64,000 nucleotides of DNA, from NCBI RefSeq assembly GCF_014647795.1, contig NZ_BMPW01000006.1, forward strand, positions 1-64,000. Reading direction: 5' to 3'. The notes beneath the pieces are model-generated. The model had not been told where the DNA came from and made no database searches. It worked only from the letters and a program-made list of their open reading frames with translations. The position numbers were made by a program, and so were the translations under genes. Each line of letters begins with the position of its first letter. The stretch's first letter is position 1. This DNA comes from Actinoplanes campanulatus. Its GTDB lineage: Bacteria; Actinomycetota; Actinomycetes; Mycobacteriales; Micromonosporaceae. Positions 16,330 through 28,075 of the stretch are shown one piece after another.

Positions 16330-17481
16330 GTGACCCGGGTGCTGCTGCGAATCCTGGCGGCCGTGCTTCTGCTGGTCGCGAGTGCGGCTATCGGGTGGCG
16401 GGTGCTGGCCCCGGCTGAGCAGGCCGCGAGCGCCATCACGCCGTACCCTCCCGAGCCGACGCCCGCCTTCGGTGTCACCGGGCGGCTCAATCAGGCGCCG
16501 CTGATCGTGGACCGGCGGCTGCGCGTCTACGCGGCGAAACACCAGGTCCGGGCGGACGGGCCGGTCACCGCGCGGACCATGTACACCGCCCGCTGGTCGT
16601 TCCGGCGCTGGCCGGCACAGGTGAGCGCGGTGGTCGCGAGCGGCGCCACGGTGGTCACCCGATGGTCCGACGGGTGGTTGATCGCGCTCGACGCCCGTAC
16701 CGGAAAGGTGTCCTGGCGGGCGGACGGCCCGGAAGCGCCCGGCTATGCCGGACACCGCACCGGGGCCGCGACGGTCTGGACCCCGCCGGGTCTGCGTCTG
16801 GCCGGCGGCGCCGTCGTGGTCACGCAGGGGCAGGATCTTTCGGGGTACGCGCTGAGCACCGGCCAGCGACTGTGGAGCATCACGGTCCCGGCCGGATGCG
16901 CCGACGGGTTCACCACCGAGGGCGGCGCGTACGTGTGCGCGACCGGCGCCTACGACGCGGTGACCGGCCGTCCCGTGAGCGGCTGGCCGGCCGGGCCCTA
17001 CGAGCCGGTCGGCTGCGTCTCGTTCGTCTGCCCGGCGTTCCGGGACGGCTCCGGGCACGGCTGGCTCGCCGACGGCGCCGTCCCGCGCCGAGTGGCGGCC
17101 CTGGACGCGCCCGGATCGACGTTCGCGGCCGGGGTGGTGGTCGCCACCACGGACGGCGGGATCAGCGTGGCGTCCGTGGACGGTACGCGGCTCTGGGAGC
17201 GCCCCGGGATGGTGCGGGTGCTCGGCGGCACCCCGGCGACGGTGCTGGTGCTCACACCGTCGAACACGCTCGAAGGGCTGGACGCGCGGACCGGGGTGCT
17301 GCGCTACACCTACCCGATGGCCTACGGGACCGACGACACCCACTGGAAGCCGGGGCTGTACCAGGTCTTCGACGGCTACCTGGCGATGGAGCGGCTGAGC
17401 CCCGAGGCCCCGGAGGACCCGGAGTCGCCGATCTACTACCTCACCCTCGACACCGTCCTGGTCACCGTCCTCCCGTACTGA
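16330..17481 (+). CDS. Membrane-anchored PQQ-type beta-propeller protein
   Basis: A 383-residue protein with an N-terminal hydrophobic anchor or signal (VLLRILAAVLLLVASAAIGW) and an exported beta-propeller. Blade motifs such as LIALDARTGKVSWRADG, GYALSTGQRLWSI, VASVDGTRLWE and LEGLDARTGVLRYTY match the PQQ-binding-like repeat. PQQ binding itself is not implied; many such proteins are scaffolds. A pair of close Cys occurs in VGCVSFVCP. One of four propeller proteins in 16 kb. It ends just before a large inverted repeat shared with convergent hisC. Confidence 0.8.
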   Translation: MTRVLLRILAAVLLLVASAAIGWRVLAPAEQAASAITPYPPEPTPAFGVTGRLNQAPLIVDRRLRVYAAKHQVRADGPVTARTMYTARWSFRRWPAQVSAVVASGATVVTRWSDGWLIALDARTGKVSWRADGPEAPGYAGHRTGAATVWTPPGLRLAGGAVVVTQGQDLSGYALSTGQRLWSITVPAGCADGFTTEGGAYVCATGAYDAVTGRPVSGWPAGPYEPVGCVSFVCPAFRDGSGHGWLADGAVPRRVAALDAPGSTFAAGVVVATTDGGISVASVDGTRLWERPGMVRVLGGTPATVLVLTPSNTLEGLDARTGVLRYTYPMAYGTDDTHWKPGLYQVFDGYLAMERLSPEAPEDPESPIYYLTLDTVLVTVLPY

Positions 17482-17493
17482 TCGGCGCCACCC

Positions 17494-17595
17494 GCAAAAC
17501 GCCGCCGGTGACGAGGCAAGCGATTTGCCGACGCCCGCGGGGTTTGCGGGTGGCGGGAAATCGCCTGCCTCGTCACCGGTTACAAGGCGTTTTGC
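17494..17595. repeat. About 100-bp imperfect inverted repeat between convergent genes
   Basis: Outer arms GCAAAACGCC (17494-17503) and GGCGTTTTGC (17586-17595) flank inner 22-bp arms (17505-17526 and 17558-17579) with one mismatch. The loop again contains cccgc/gcggg. The right arm includes the hisC stop codon. It could be a bidirectional terminator or a dispersed palindromic repeat. Confidence 0.8.
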
Positions 17596-18680
17596 CCGCC
17601 GAGCGAAGCGAGGCCATCAAGCACAGCTAGGAACTTGTCGTTCTCCTCCGGGGTGCCGATGGTCACCCGGATGCCCTCGGGGTGGAAACCGCGAACGATC
17701 ACGCCGCGGTTCTCGCAGGCGGCGGTGAAGGCGGCGGTCCGGTCGCCGAGCGGCAGCCAGACGAAGTTGGCCTGGCTGTCCGGCACGTCGAGGGAGAGTT
17801 TGCGCAGCGCCTCGGTCACCCGGGATCGCTCGGTGACCACCTCGGCGCACCGGCGGCGGACCTCCGCCTCCTGATCGAGGGCGGCGAGAGCGGCCGCCTG
17901 CGCGACCAGGCTGGTGGAGAACGGGGTGACCACCTTGCGGATGGTGGCGGCGATCTCCGGCTGGGCGACCAGGTAGCCCATCCGCAGACCGGCCAGGCCC
18001 CACGCCTTGCTCATGGTGCGCAGGACCACGACGTTGGGGCGGTCCCCGTACGCCTCCAGGCCGTCCGGGACGTCCGGGTCGGTGACGAACTCCCGGTAGG
18101 CCTCGTCGAGCACCACGAGCACGTCCGACGGCACCTCACCGAGGAACCGGTCCAGCTCCGCCCTGCGCAGGCTGGTGCCGGTCGGGTTGTTCGGGTTGCA
18201 GACGAAGACGAGGCGGGTCTGGTCGGTGATCGCCTCGGCGATCGCGGTCAGGTCGTGCCCGTGCGCCGCCGTGTTCGGCACCCGGACGCTGGTGGCGCCG
18301 CCGCCGGCCGCGATGATCGGGTACGCCTCGAAGGACCGCCACGAGTAGACGATCTCGTCGCCCGGCAGGCAGGTCGCCTTCACCAGGATCTCGGCCAGCG
18401 CCACCGACCCGCAGCCGGTGACCACCCGCTCCGGGGCGACGCCGAACCGCTCGCCGATCCGGTCGCGGAGCTGGACCACGCCCATGTCCGGGTACCGGTG
18501 GACGCTTCGGGCGGCGTCGGTGATCGCCTCCACGACCCCGGGCAGCGGACCGTACGGCACCTCGTTGCTGGCCAGCTTGATCGCCTCGGCGATGCCCAGC
18601 TCCCGGGCGAGGTCGGCGACGTTGCGGCCGGGCACGTAGTCGGGCAGCGCGTCCAGGTCGGCACGGGTGAGCCGGGTCAT
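17580..18680 (-). CDS. Histidinol-phosphate / aromatic aminotransferase (HisC-like)
   Basis: PLP-dependent class I/II aminotransferase of 366 residues. Visible landmarks: IKLASNEVPYGP at the N-terminus, CNPNNPTGT (PLP-binding Asn), VVLDEAYREF, the Schiff-base Lys in TMSKAWGLAGLRMGY, and C-terminal HPEGIRVTIGTPEEN. It is away from any his operon, so it may be the second HisC-type enzyme of actinobacteria that transaminates phenylalanine or other aromatic acids. Start ATG 18680 has GGAGG 7 nt upstream and overlaps the RDD-gene stop by 4 nt. Confidence 0.85.
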   Translation of the reverse strand: MTRLTRADLDALPDYVPGRNVADLARELGIAEAIKLASNEVPYGPLPGVVEAITDAARSVHRYPDMGVVQLRDRIGERFGVAPERVVTGCGSVALAEILVKATCLPGDEIVYSWRSFEAYPIIAAGGGATSVRVPNTAAHGHDLTAIAEAITDQTRLVFVCNPNNPTGTSLRRAELDRFLGEVPSDVLVVLDEAYREFVTDPDVPDGLEAYGDRPNVVVLRTMSKAWGLAGLRMGYLVAQPEIAATIRKVVTPFSTSLVAQAAALAALDQEAEVRRRCAEVVTERSRVTEALRKLSLDVPDSQANFVWLPLGDRTAAFTAACENRGVIVRGFHPEGIRVTIGTPEENDKFLAVLDGLASLGGQNAL

Positions 18681-19621
18681 TGCGGTCCTCCGGGGTTGTC
18701 GTCGCGGGTGGCGGCGTCGATGGTCGGTGGTGCCCCGGCCGGCACGGCGACCACGACGGTGGCCGCGGCCTTGTCGTGCCACGCCTGGCGCAGCCGGGGG
18801 TCGAAGACGGGGGAGAGCGCAGCCACGAACTGGATGACCAGGCCGATGCCGCACCACCAGAAGAGGGTCCACATGCCGAGCCGGGCCCAGCGGGTGAAGG
18901 CCCGGCCGAACCCGATCGGGCCGGTCTTCTCCACCGGGACGACCTTGATCCCCAGCAGCCGCTTGCCCAGGGTCTGCCCGGTGCTGGCGATCGACGGCGC
19001 CTCGTAGAGCAGCCACAGCAGGGTGGCGATCATGACGATGGCCACCGACAGCGTCTGCATCCGCTCCGGGGGCTGCTGGGCCACCGGGGCCGCGACGCCG
19101 GACTCGATCTGGTCCATGTAGTCGTTGAGGATCGGCCGGAAGTCCTGCCAGTACATGTACACGAAGTAGCCGTTGACCAGGATGTTGAGCAGCAGCACCG
19201 CGGCGATGTCGACGAGCCGGGCGGTGAGGCGCCGGCCGAGCCCGGCCAGCACCATGCCGTGCGGCCGCACCTCGGGCAACGGGTAGAGGTAGGGGTGCAT
19301 CGGCTGCGCGCCGGCCGTCTGCTGCCAACCGGGCGGCGGCTGCATGCCGGGCGGGGGCTGCCAGCCCGGTGGCGGCGGCGGTTGCGGGCCCCAGCCGGGC
19401 GGCGGACCCGGCTGCGGGCCGGGGGCCGGGGCGGGGGTCACGACGGTGGGCTCGGCCGGCGTGACCGGGGCGGGCGGCTCCGGCTCCTCCGTGGGCGGCG
19501 GGCCGTCCGGTGGCACCGCGTCCGCCGGGATGGCCTTGCCCACCCAGCCCTCACCGTCCCAGTAGCGCTGGGTGCTGGTGTCGGCGGGATCCTTGTACCA
19601 ACCCGCGGGAACGGAACTCAT
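18677..19621 (-). CDS. RDD-family membrane protein with DUF2510 domain
   Basis: A 314-residue protein in three parts. Residues 5-35 are a DUF2510 motif (AGWYKDPADTSTQRYWDGEGW). Residues 36-120 are a proline-rich, low-complexity linker. Residues 125-290 are an RDD domain with three to four membrane helices (RLTARLVDIAAVLLLNIL, GQTLGKRLLGIKVV, DPRLRQAWHDKAA); the Arg and paired Asp that name the family are present. Substrate is unknown; some RDD proteins are Na+/H+ antiporters. Upstream of, and coupled to, the aminotransferase. Confidence 0.85.
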   Translation of the reverse strand: MSSVPAGWYKDPADTSTQRYWDGEGWVGKAIPADAVPPDGPPPTEEPEPPAPVTPAEPTVVTPAPAPGPQPGPPPGWGPQPPPPPGWQPPPGMQPPPGWQQTAGAQPMHPYLYPLPEVRPHGMVLAGLGRRLTARLVDIAAVLLLNILVNGYFVYMYWQDFRPILNDYMDQIESGVAAPVAQQPPERMQTLSVAIVMIATLLWLLYEAPSIASTGQTLGKRLLGIKVVPVEKTGPIGFGRAFTRWARLGMWTLFWWCGIGLVIQFVAALSPVFDPRLRQAWHDKAAATVVVAVPAGAPPTIDAATRDDNPGGPQ

Positions 19622-19831
19622 GCGCAAACCTTTACCACGACAGCTTGACGATTCCCTGCGGGCTGACCGGTCGGCCCGGCGCGCGGGGTCTGCTCACAGT
19701 GTCACAGGTCATCATCGGCCGGTTATCAGTGCTGTCCCAGCCGCAGCCGGTTTCTCCGCTAACGGTGTCCCAGTCCGCGAGGCTGGGCAACCGGTGTGTT
19801 CATGGCTGATCAACGTGCGCAATCGGTGCGG

Positions 19832-19837
19832 TAGCTT
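19832..19837 (+). promoter_or_regulatory. Leaderless -10 box TAGCTT
   Basis: TAGCTT ends 6 nt before ATG 19844. The 222-bp space upstream (19622-19843) has no ORF; Lrp-type autoregulatory sites could lie there but I cannot define one. Confidence 0.5.
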
Positions 19838-19843
19838 CACGCC

Positions 19844-20338
19844 ATGGGTGAGCAGACTGTCCAGCTGGATCCGCTAGACGCGCGGCTCATCTCGCTGCTC
19901 GCGGCCGAGCCGCGGATCGGTGTGCTGGAGCTCTCCCGGCGGCTCGCGGTGGCCCGCGGCACGGTCCAGGCGCGACTGGACAAGCTGATCGCGCGGGGCG
20001 CGATCAAGGGCTTCGGGCCCGAGGTGGCACCGGCCGCGATCGGCTTCGGGGTCACCAGCTTCGTGACCTTGGAGATCATTCAGCGGTACGGGCACGACGC
20101 CGTCGCCGAGCACCTGGCCGAGATCCCCGAGGTCCTGGAGGCGCACACGATCACCGGCGGCGGGGACATCCTGTGCCGGATCGTGGCCCGCTCCAACGCC
20201 GACCTGCAACGGGTGATCGACCAGATCGTCGGCTACGCGGGCATCGGCCGGGCCCACACGATCATCGCGCTCGCCGAGCTGATCCCGTACCGGACCGTGC
20301 CGCTGGTGCGGTCGGCGACAAATGCGCGGATAACCTGA
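19844..20338 (+). CDS. Lrp/AsnC-family transcriptional regulator
   Basis: A 164-residue regulator. The N-terminal winged helix-turn-helix covers about 8-55 (LDPLDARLISLLAAEPRIG, LSRRLAVARGTVQARLDKL), and the C-terminal RAM ligand-binding domain about 70-150 (FVTLEIIQRYG, EVLEAHTITGGGDILCRIVA). Such proteins form octamers and sense amino acids. Divergent from the RDD-aminotransferase operon, so it may control that pair and itself; this is inferred from position only. Confidence 0.9.
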   Translation: MGEQTVQLDPLDARLISLLAAEPRIGVLELSRRLAVARGTVQARLDKLIARGAIKGFGPEVAPAAIGFGVTSFVTLEIIQRYGHDAVAEHLAEIPEVLEAHTITGGGDILCRIVARSNADLQRVIDQIVGYAGIGRAHTIIALAELIPYRTVPLVRSATNARIT

Positions 20339-20383
20339 CGACACGGACTTTCCGTGCTGGCGGGTTCCCGGATCGAAGGTCAT

Positions 20384-20389
20384 TACCCT
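20384..20389 (+). promoter_or_regulatory. Leaderless -10 box TACCCT
   Basis: TACCCT ends 6 nt before ATG 20396, supporting that start over an earlier in-frame GTG (20354) that would lie upstream of the promoter. Confidence 0.5.
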
Positions 20390-20395
20390 GCCCGC

Positions 20396-21688
20396 ATGGC
20401 CTCCGGAGGCGGTTCCTGGAAGGGATACACGCTGGTCGCCGCCACGGTCGTCGTCACCGTGCTGGCCGCGACCGGCGTGTGGAACCCGTTCCCGCAGCTC
20501 TGGTCGTGGATCAGCACGAGCGGGCCGATCGCGCCCGGGGCCCGCTGGCAGCAGCAGCTGGGCGGGTCGCCGCAGAGCATCGCGATCGCCGGGGACTCGG
20601 TGATCGTCGAGTACCGGACCTCGGTGGAGGCGTACGGCCTGACGGCCGCCGTCAAGCTCTGGTCCTCGGACGCCGACTGGGCCTCGATCGCAGGCAAGGG
20701 CGCCAACGCCGTCGTGGTGACCGGCCGCCTGCTGACCAAGGGCTACCAGGTCCTCGACCCGTCCACCGGCACGGTACGGCGCTCCGACAGCAGCGCCACG
20801 GCGGTCTGGACCTACCAGGACGCGATCGTCGATCTGAGCTGTTCCGGCGGCGACGACTGCCGGCTCACCGCCTGGGACCCGCGCTCCGGTGAACAGCTCT
20901 GGACGGTCGGCACCGGAAGCATCGGGTTCGTCCTGGACGCCGCCAACCCCGACCTGCCGGACACCCGGCGGCTCTCCTCCAACCGGGTGGACGACGACGT
21001 GGCCGGGCCGCCCGTCCTGCCCGGGCTGCTCGGGCTGCCGCACGACGGGCAGATCCGGGTGATCGACACGGCGAGCGGCCGGCTCGTGCAGACCGTGCGG
21101 CCCGGCCGGCAGCAGCGGGTCGCGGTGGTCGGCGGCCGGGTCCTGACGATCACCGGCACCGCCAAGGACGGCACCTGCTATTACGACGTGGTGGCCGGGA
21201 ACCCGCCGGGCGGCCAGGTGGTGTGGCGGCGGGACGGGCTGAACCTGCGGACCGCCGACAACGGGTCGGCCTGCGACCAGGAGCGCGATCCGGCCGGCGG
21301 CTACAACGTGGTGCTGGGCGTCGACCCGTACGGGCGGGAGGTGCTGATCAACGGCTACGACGGGCGCACCCTGTGGTACGGCGACAAGGAGTCGACCGTG
21401 CTCACCCTCAACGACACCTACGCCGTCATCCGCAAGGGCGATCAGGTACGCGGGTACTCGTTCGCCAAGGACAAGGCGGTCTGGCGGCTGGACGGGCGGG
21501 GTGAGGTGGGTGCGGCGCTCACTCCGTACGCCGTGATCGTCGTCTCGAAGGACAGGGTGTCCGCGCTGACCCCGTCGAACGGGGCGGTTCGTGCCGATGT
21601 GCGTACCGATGCGAAGGTCTTCGCGGTCGGCCCGGACGGGATGATCGCGGCGTCCGGACGGGACATGGCCTACCTGCCGTTCTCCTGA
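20396..21688 (+). CDS. Membrane-anchored PQQ-type beta-propeller protein
   Basis: A 430-residue single-span protein: short cytoplasmic tail, helix [19 protein letters not shown], and an exported propeller. Repeat motifs include [64 protein letters not shown] and [14 protein letters not shown]. Three Cys pairs may form disulfides (CSGGDDC, CYYD, SACDQE). Same architecture as the gene at 16330 but only distantly similar by eye. Function unknown; possible cell-envelope sensor or scaffold. Confidence 0.8.
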   Translation: MASGGGSWKGYTLVAATVVVTVLAATGVWNPFPQLWSWISTSGPIAPGARWQQQLGGSPQSIAIAGDSVIVEYRTSVEAYGLTAAVKLWSSDADWASIAGKGANAVVVTGRLLTKGYQVLDPSTGTVRRSDSSATAVWTYQDAIVDLSCSGGDDCRLTAWDPRSGEQLWTVGTGSIGFVLDAANPDLPDTRRLSSNRVDDDVAGPPVLPGLLGLPHDGQIRVIDTASGRLVQTVRPGRQQRVAVVGGRVLTITGTAKDGTCYYDVVAGNPPGGQVVWRRDGLNLRTADNGSACDQERDPAGGYNVVLGVDPYGREVLINGYDGRTLWYGDKESTVLTLNDTYAVIRKGDQVRGYSFAKDKAVWRLDGRGEVGAALTPYAVIVVSKDRVSALTPSNGAVRADVRTDAKVFAVGPDGMIAASGRDMAYLPFS

Positions 21689-21736
21689 TGCGGCGAAGCT
21701 CCGGGGAGTGGTTCGCGCGGCACGGCCTCGCTGGCC

Positions 21737-21742
21737 TAGGCT
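21737..21742 (+). promoter_or_regulatory. -10 box TAGGCT for class I fumarase
   Basis: TAGGCT ends 8 nt before ATG 21751, arguing for that start and against the longer frame from 21688. Confidence 0.45.
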
Positions 21743-21750
21743 TGCCGCTC

Positions 21751-23415
<1,665 letters not shown>

Positions 23416-23430
23416 CGGGCCGACCGGTGG

Positions 23431-23955
23431 TCAGCTGATCGCGCAGTAGCCGGCCACCGGGCTCAGCCACTCGGCGATCTGGGTCTTGAGGTTCTTGTCC
23501 AGATCCTTGGTGGTCTTGATCTTCTCGATGTAGTCCCGGTTCTTCGCGCTGGTCTCGATCTTCCCGACCGACACGATGGCGGACGCCTTGAGATCCGGGT
23601 TCTTCGCGGTGGCGACCTGCTTGCGGATCTCGGTGGCCACCGCCTGCAACTCGGCGGCGGCGGTCTTCTCGGCCGCGGCGGCGCCGGCCTTGTCCTTGGC
23701 CTCCTTGTAGGCGATCATCTTGCCGATCGCCTTGCCGAAGTCGCCGAACCCCGTGGTGAAGGCCTTGTCGAGGCGGCGGCACACGACGTCGTTGTCAGCC
23801 GAGTAGTCCGGCGCCGACGCCGAGGCGGCCGGGGTGGCCTCGGTCCGTGCCGAGGTGACGGGCTGCGGGGCGCTGCTCGGCTTCGGATCGCTGCCGCAGG
23901 CGGCGCTGCCGAGCAGCATGCCACCGGTGAGCACGGCCAGGATGGCGCGTCGCAT
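23431..23955 (-). CDS. Lipoprotein of unknown function
   Basis: A 174-residue lipoprotein: MRRAILAVLTGGMLLGSAAC with lipobox GSAAC, then a disordered Pro/Ser/Thr linker. The helical mature domain is Lys/Ala-rich (KEAKDKAGAAAAEKTAAAELQAVATEI) with two Cys (DVVCRRL and final YCAIS) that could pair. Lies between the two fumarase genes on the opposite strand, convergent with the first. ATG 23955 is chosen because it begins the signal peptide; the longer frame adds an acidic leader that would spoil it. Confidence 0.75.
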   Translation of the reverse strand: MRRAILAVLTGGMLLGSAACGSDPKPSSAPQPVTSARTEATPAASASAPDYSADNDVVCRRLDKAFTTGFGDFGKAIGKMIAYKEAKDKAGAAAAEKTAAAELQAVATEIRKQVATAKNPDLKASAIVSVGKIETSAKNRDYIEKIKTTKDLDKNLKTQIAEWLSPVAGYCAIS

Positions 23956-24105
23956 CAGAGGTTCCTCTTCGTCGGGGTCATCCAAACCCGCCCGAGGTTA
24001 CGTAACGAAGACAACGACCGCCAACTCTGTGTGATCACTGAATGACGAACAGCCCGCGGTGGCCGATCTGCTGCGGCCCGCCGAGGGTCGAGAGAGGATG
24101 GTCCG

Positions 24106-25503
24106 GTGACGACCGACGAGAGTGGTTTCCGGACCGAGCGCGACACGATGGGCGAGGTGCGTGTCCCGGCCGCGGCCCTGTGGCGTGCGCAGACCCAGCG
24201 GGCGGTGGAGAACTTCCCGATCTCCGGCCGGGGGCTGGAGGCGTCGCACATCCGGGCGCTGGCCCGGATCAAGGGCGCCGCGGCGCGGGCCAACGCGAGC
24301 CTCGGCGTGCTGGAGAAGGACCTGGCCGAGTCGATCGCGACCGCCGCGGCGCACGTGGCCGACGGGGGCTACGACGACCAGTTCCCGGTCGACGTCTTCC
24401 AGACCGGTTCGGGCACCTCGTCCAACATGAACGCGAACGAGGTGATCGCCACCCTGGCCAGCCGTGACCTGGGCCGTCCGGTGCACCCGAACGACCACGT
24501 CAACGCCTCCCAGTCGTCCAACGACGTCTTCCCCTCGTCGATCCACCTGGCCGCGACCGAGGCGATCAGCCAGGAGCTGATCCCCGCGCTCGCGCATCTC
24601 GCGACCGCGTTGACCGCGAAATCCGCGGATTTCGCGCAGATCGTCAAGAGCGGCCGCACGCATCTCATGGACGCCACCCCGGTCACCCTGGGGCAGGAGT
24701 TCTCCGGGTACGCGCGACAGGTCACCAACGGCGTCGAGCGTCTCCAGGCCACCCTGCCCCGGCTCGGTGAGCTACCGCTCGGCGGCACCGCGGTGGGCAC
24801 CGGGGTGAACACGCCGCCCGGGTTCGCGCAGGCGGTGATCCGGCTGCTCGCCGACGAGACCGGCCTGCCGCTGACCGAGACCCGCGACCACTTCGAGGCA
24901 CAGGGCGCCCGGGACGCGCTGGTCGAGGCGTCCGGCCAGCTGCGCGTGGTGGCGGCCGGCCTCTACAAGATCGCCAACGACATCCGCTGGATGGGCTCCG
25001 GGCCCCGGGCCGGGCTGCGCGAGCTGCGCCTGCCCGACCTCCAGCCCGGCTCGTCGATCATGCCGGGCAAGGTGAACCCGGTGGTTCCCGAGGCGGTCCG
25101 CCAGGTCGCCGCCCAGGTGATCGGCAACGACGCGACGGTCGCCTTCGCCGGCACCCAGGGCGACTTCGAGCTCAACGTGATGCTGCCGGTGATGGCCCGC
25201 AACCTGCTGGAGTCGATCCGGCTGCTGGCCGCCGTGTCCCGCCTCTTCGCCGACCGCTGCGTGGAGGGCCTGGAGGCGAACGAGGAGATCGCCCGGGGGT
25301 ACGCGGAGGGTTCGCCGTCGATCGTCACGCCGCTCAACCGGTACCTCGGCTACGACGAGGCGGCCGCGATCGCCAAGGAGGCGCTCGCCACCGGGCGGAC
25401 CATCCGCGAGGTGGTGATCGGGCGCGGCCACGTCGGGGCGGGCCGGCTCACCGAGGCGCAGCTCGACGAAGCGCTCGACGTGCTCCGGATGACGCGTCCC
25501 TGA
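24106..25503 (+). CDS. fumC: Fumarate hydratase, class II
   Basis: Iron-independent fumarase of the aspartase/fumarase superfamily, 465 residues. Clear motifs: [42 protein letters not shown] with catalytic His, and the signature loop [12 protein letters not shown] near residue 320. GTG 24106 is the start ([17 protein letters not shown]). cysS begins 23 bp after the stop but has its own -10 box. Confidence 0.96.
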   Translation: MTTDESGFRTERDTMGEVRVPAAALWRAQTQRAVENFPISGRGLEASHIRALARIKGAAARANASLGVLEKDLAESIATAAAHVADGGYDDQFPVDVFQTGSGTSSNMNANEVIATLASRDLGRPVHPNDHVNASQSSNDVFPSSIHLAATEAISQELIPALAHLATALTAKSADFAQIVKSGRTHLMDATPVTLGQEFSGYARQVTNGVERLQATLPRLGELPLGGTAVGTGVNTPPGFAQAVIRLLADETGLPLTETRDHFEAQGARDALVEASGQLRVVAAGLYKIANDIRWMGSGPRAGLRELRLPDLQPGSSIMPGKVNPVVPEAVRQVAAQVIGNDATVAFAGTQGDFELNVMLPVMARNLLESIRLLAAVSRLFADRCVEGLEANEEIARGYAEGSPSIVTPLNRYLGYDEAAAIAKEALATGRTIREVVIGRGHVGAGRLTEAQLDEALDVLRMTRP

Positions 25504-25514
25504 CGTCCGGCCGG

Positions 25515-25520
25515 TACCCT
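25515..25520 (+). promoter_or_regulatory. Leaderless -10 box TACCCT for cysS
   Basis: TACCCT ends 6 nt before GTG 25527 and directly follows the fumC stop, giving cysS a separate promoter. Confidence 0.5.
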
Positions 25521-25526
25521 TGTACG

Positions 25527-26942
25527 GTGACTCTGCGCTTGTATGACACCGCGACCCGATCGGTCCGGGACTTCGTCCCGTTGACGCCCGGTCAGGCGGG
25601 GATCTATCTGTGTGGTGTCACCGTGCAGTCCTCGCCCCACATCGGCCATCTGCGCTCCGCCGTCAACTACGACGTGCTGCGGCGATGGCTGCTGCACGAA
25701 GGGCTGGAGGTCACCTTCGTCCGCAACGTCACCGACGTGGACGACAAGATTCTCCAGAAGTCGCTGGAGCACGAGCGGCCGTGGTGGGCCATCGCCTACG
25801 AGAACCGGCTGCTGCTGGAGCGCGACTACCGCGCCCTCAACGTGCTGCCGCCGACGTACGAGCCGTTGGCCACCGGGCACATCACCGAGATGCACGATCT
25901 GATCGGGACACTGATCGAGCGTGGACACGCCTACCCGGGTGGTGGCGCCTGCGCCGACGTCTACTTCGACGTGCTCTCCTACCGCGAGTACGGCGCACTC
26001 TCCGGTCAGCGGCCGGACGACATGCGCGACGCCGGCGACGCCCCGGTACGCGACAAGCGCGACCACCGTGACTTCGCCCTGTGGAAGGGCGTGAAGGCGG
26101 ACGAGCCGCAGGACGCGTACTGGCCGTCGCCCTGGGGCCGCGGCCGGCCCGGCTGGCACATCGAGTGCTCGGCCATGGCCCAGCGCTACCTCGGTGACGA
26201 GTTCGACATCCACGGCGGCGGTCTCGACCTCACCTTCCCGCACCACGAGAACGAGGTGGCCCAGTCCAAGGCGGCCGGTCTCGGCTTCGCCCGCTACTGG
26301 GTGCACCACGCGCTGCTCAACCTCGGTGACTCCAAGATGAGCAAGTCGCTGGGCAACGTGATCGATCTGAACTCGGTGGCCGAGGCCGGCATCCGCCCGG
26401 TCGAGCTGCGCTACTACCTGGGCAGCCCGCACTACCGCTCGCGGATCGACTACTCCGACGAGGCGCTGCGCGAGGCCGCGGTCGCCTACCGGCGGATCGA
26501 GGGCTTCGTGCAGCGCGCGGCCGAGGTGGTCGGCAACGGGCGGCCCAAGGCGGTGCCGCCGGCCTTCGCCGACGCGATGAACGACGACCTGAACACCTCG
26601 GCGGCGCTCGCCGTCGTGCACGACACCATCCGGGAGGGCAACACCGCCCTGGCCGCCGGGGACGAGCCGGCCATCCGCGGCGCGCTGACCGCGGTCCGGG
26701 CCATGCTCGGGGTGCTCGGCCTCGACCCGTTCGACGGCGCCTGGAGTGGCGGCGAGGGCGGCAACGATCTCAAGCCGGTGGTCGACTCCCTGGTCGCCCT
26801 GGCATTGGAACAGCGGGCCCAGGCCCGCACACGTAAGGACTGGGCGGCCGCCGACTCGGTGCGGGACCAGCTCAAGAACGCGGGTATTCAGGTGGAGGAC
26901 ACTCCGACCGGGCCGCGCTGGACGGTAGGAGAACAGCACTGA
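25527..26942 (+). CDS. cysS: Cysteinyl-tRNA synthetase
   Basis: Charges tRNA-Cys. Class I motifs: HIGH as PHIGHLRS near residue 37 and KMSKS in [10 protein letters not shown] near 271. Zinc site: C29 plus Cys, His and Glu in GWHIECSAM and FPHHENE. The anticodon-binding helical C-terminus is intact, 471 residues in all. It is standard CysRS rather than mycothiol ligase MshC, which is shorter. Ends in TGATG, overlapping rlmB by one base. Confidence 0.96.
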   Translation: MTLRLYDTATRSVRDFVPLTPGQAGIYLCGVTVQSSPHIGHLRSAVNYDVLRRWLLHEGLEVTFVRNVTDVDDKILQKSLEHERPWWAIAYENRLLLERDYRALNVLPPTYEPLATGHITEMHDLIGTLIERGHAYPGGGACADVYFDVLSYREYGALSGQRPDDMRDAGDAPVRDKRDHRDFALWKGVKADEPQDAYWPSPWGRGRPGWHIECSAMAQRYLGDEFDIHGGGLDLTFPHHENEVAQSKAAGLGFARYWVHHALLNLGDSKMSKSLGNVIDLNSVAEAGIRPVELRYYLGSPHYRSRIDYSDEALREAAVAYRRIEGFVQRAAEVVGNGRPKAVPPAFADAMNDDLNTSAALAVVHDTIREGNTALAAGDEPAIRGALTAVRAMLGVLGLDPFDGAWSGGEGGNDLKPVVDSLVALALEQRAQARTRKDWAAADSVRDQLKNAGIQVEDTPTGPRWTVGEQH

Positions 26943-28069
26943 TGGCCGGCAATTCGTTCAATGCGAGCAAGCGCTCCACCTCGAAGAAGGGGGCGAGCAT
27001 GGGGTCCGGCGGCAAGAACCGCGCCGGGCTCAAGGGCCGGGGCAAGACCCTGCCGGCCGACGAGCGCCCCTGGCACAAGGGCTACTCGGGCACCGAGAAG
27101 CTGCCCGAGAAGACCGCCCGTAAGCAGGACAAGGAGCGCCGGGCAGCGGCCGCCGAGGGCCGGGCGCCCAAGGTCGGCGTCCCCGGCACCAAGGACACCA
27201 CCTGGGGCCGCGGCGGTGGCCGGGCGACCGGGATCACCCGGACCCAGTCGTCCCGCGGCGGCGTGCGTGGCGGCGGTCCGCGGGGGCCGCGGATCGCTCC
27301 GGGGCGCCGGTCCAACCCGACCAAGGAAGGTCCCGAGCTGCTGCTCGGCCGCAACCCGGTGGTCGAGGCGCTGCGGGCCCTGGTGCCCGCCACCGCGCTG
27401 TACGTGGCGCAGGGCATCGACATCGACGAGCGGGTCACCGAGATCGTCCGGACCTCCGGCGACCGGGGCATCCCGATCCTGGAGATCAGCCGCAACGAGC
27501 TGGACCGGATGACCGGCGGCGTGCTGCACCAGGGCGTCGGGCTCCAGGTGCCGCCGTTCGCGTACGAGGACTTCGACGACCTGGTCAACGCGGCGCTGGA
27601 GCAGACCGCCCCGCTGTTGGTGGCCCTGGACGGCATCACCGACCCGCGCAACGTGGGCGCCGTGATCCGGTCGGTGGCCGCCTTCGGTGGGCACGGCGTC
27701 TTCATGACCGAGCGGCGGGCCGCCGGCATCACCGCGACCGCCTGGCGCACCAGCGCCGGGGCGGCCGCACGGGTGCCGGTGTCGCAGGTGGTCAACCTGA
27801 CCCGGGCGATCAAGTCGGCCCAGAAGGCCGGTTTCACCGCCATCGGGCTGGACGCGGACGGCGAGACCGACCTCTACCAGTTGGAGGCCGCGGTCGGGCC
27901 GCTGCTCGTGGTGGTCGGCTCCGAGGGCCGCGGTCTGTCCCGCCTGGTCGGCGAGACCTGTGACCTGAGGGTGAGCATCCCGATGGCCTCCGACGTGGAG
28001 TCGCTCAACGCCAGCGTGGCGGCGGCCGTGACCCTCGCCGAGGTGAGCCGCCGCCGATCCCAGGGCTGA
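26942..28069 (+). CDS. rlmB: 23S rRNA 2'-O-ribose methyltransferase RlmB (SpoU family)
   Basis: Methylates G2251-type position of 23S rRNA. The 375 residues comprise a basic, Gly/Arg/Lys-rich N-terminal extension of about 130 residues ([37 protein letters not shown]), a small RNA-binding L30e-like domain starting [12 protein letters not shown], and the SPOUT knot domain with [26 protein letters not shown] and [18 protein letters not shown]. The extension is probably disordered and may bind rRNA. Co-translated with cysS. Confidence 0.93.
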   Translation: MAGNSFNASKRSTSKKGASMGSGGKNRAGLKGRGKTLPADERPWHKGYSGTEKLPEKTARKQDKERRAAAAEGRAPKVGVPGTKDTTWGRGGGRATGITRTQSSRGGVRGGGPRGPRIAPGRRSNPTKEGPELLLGRNPVVEALRALVPATALYVAQGIDIDERVTEIVRTSGDRGIPILEISRNELDRMTGGVLHQGVGLQVPPFAYEDFDDLVNAALEQTAPLLVALDGITDPRNVGAVIRSVAAFGGHGVFMTERRAAGITATAWRTSAGAAARVPVSQVVNLTRAIKSAQKAGFTAIGLDADGETDLYQLEAAVGPLLVVVGSEGRGLSRLVGETCDLRVSIPMASDVESLNASVAAAVTLAEVSRRRSQG

Positions 28070-28075
28070 GTCCGG

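Noticed and set aside
17580-19328. 582-codon frame as one protein ending in HisC
   Set aside because: The first part is the RDD gene in another frame; HisC starts at 18680 with GGAGG and an ATGA overlap.
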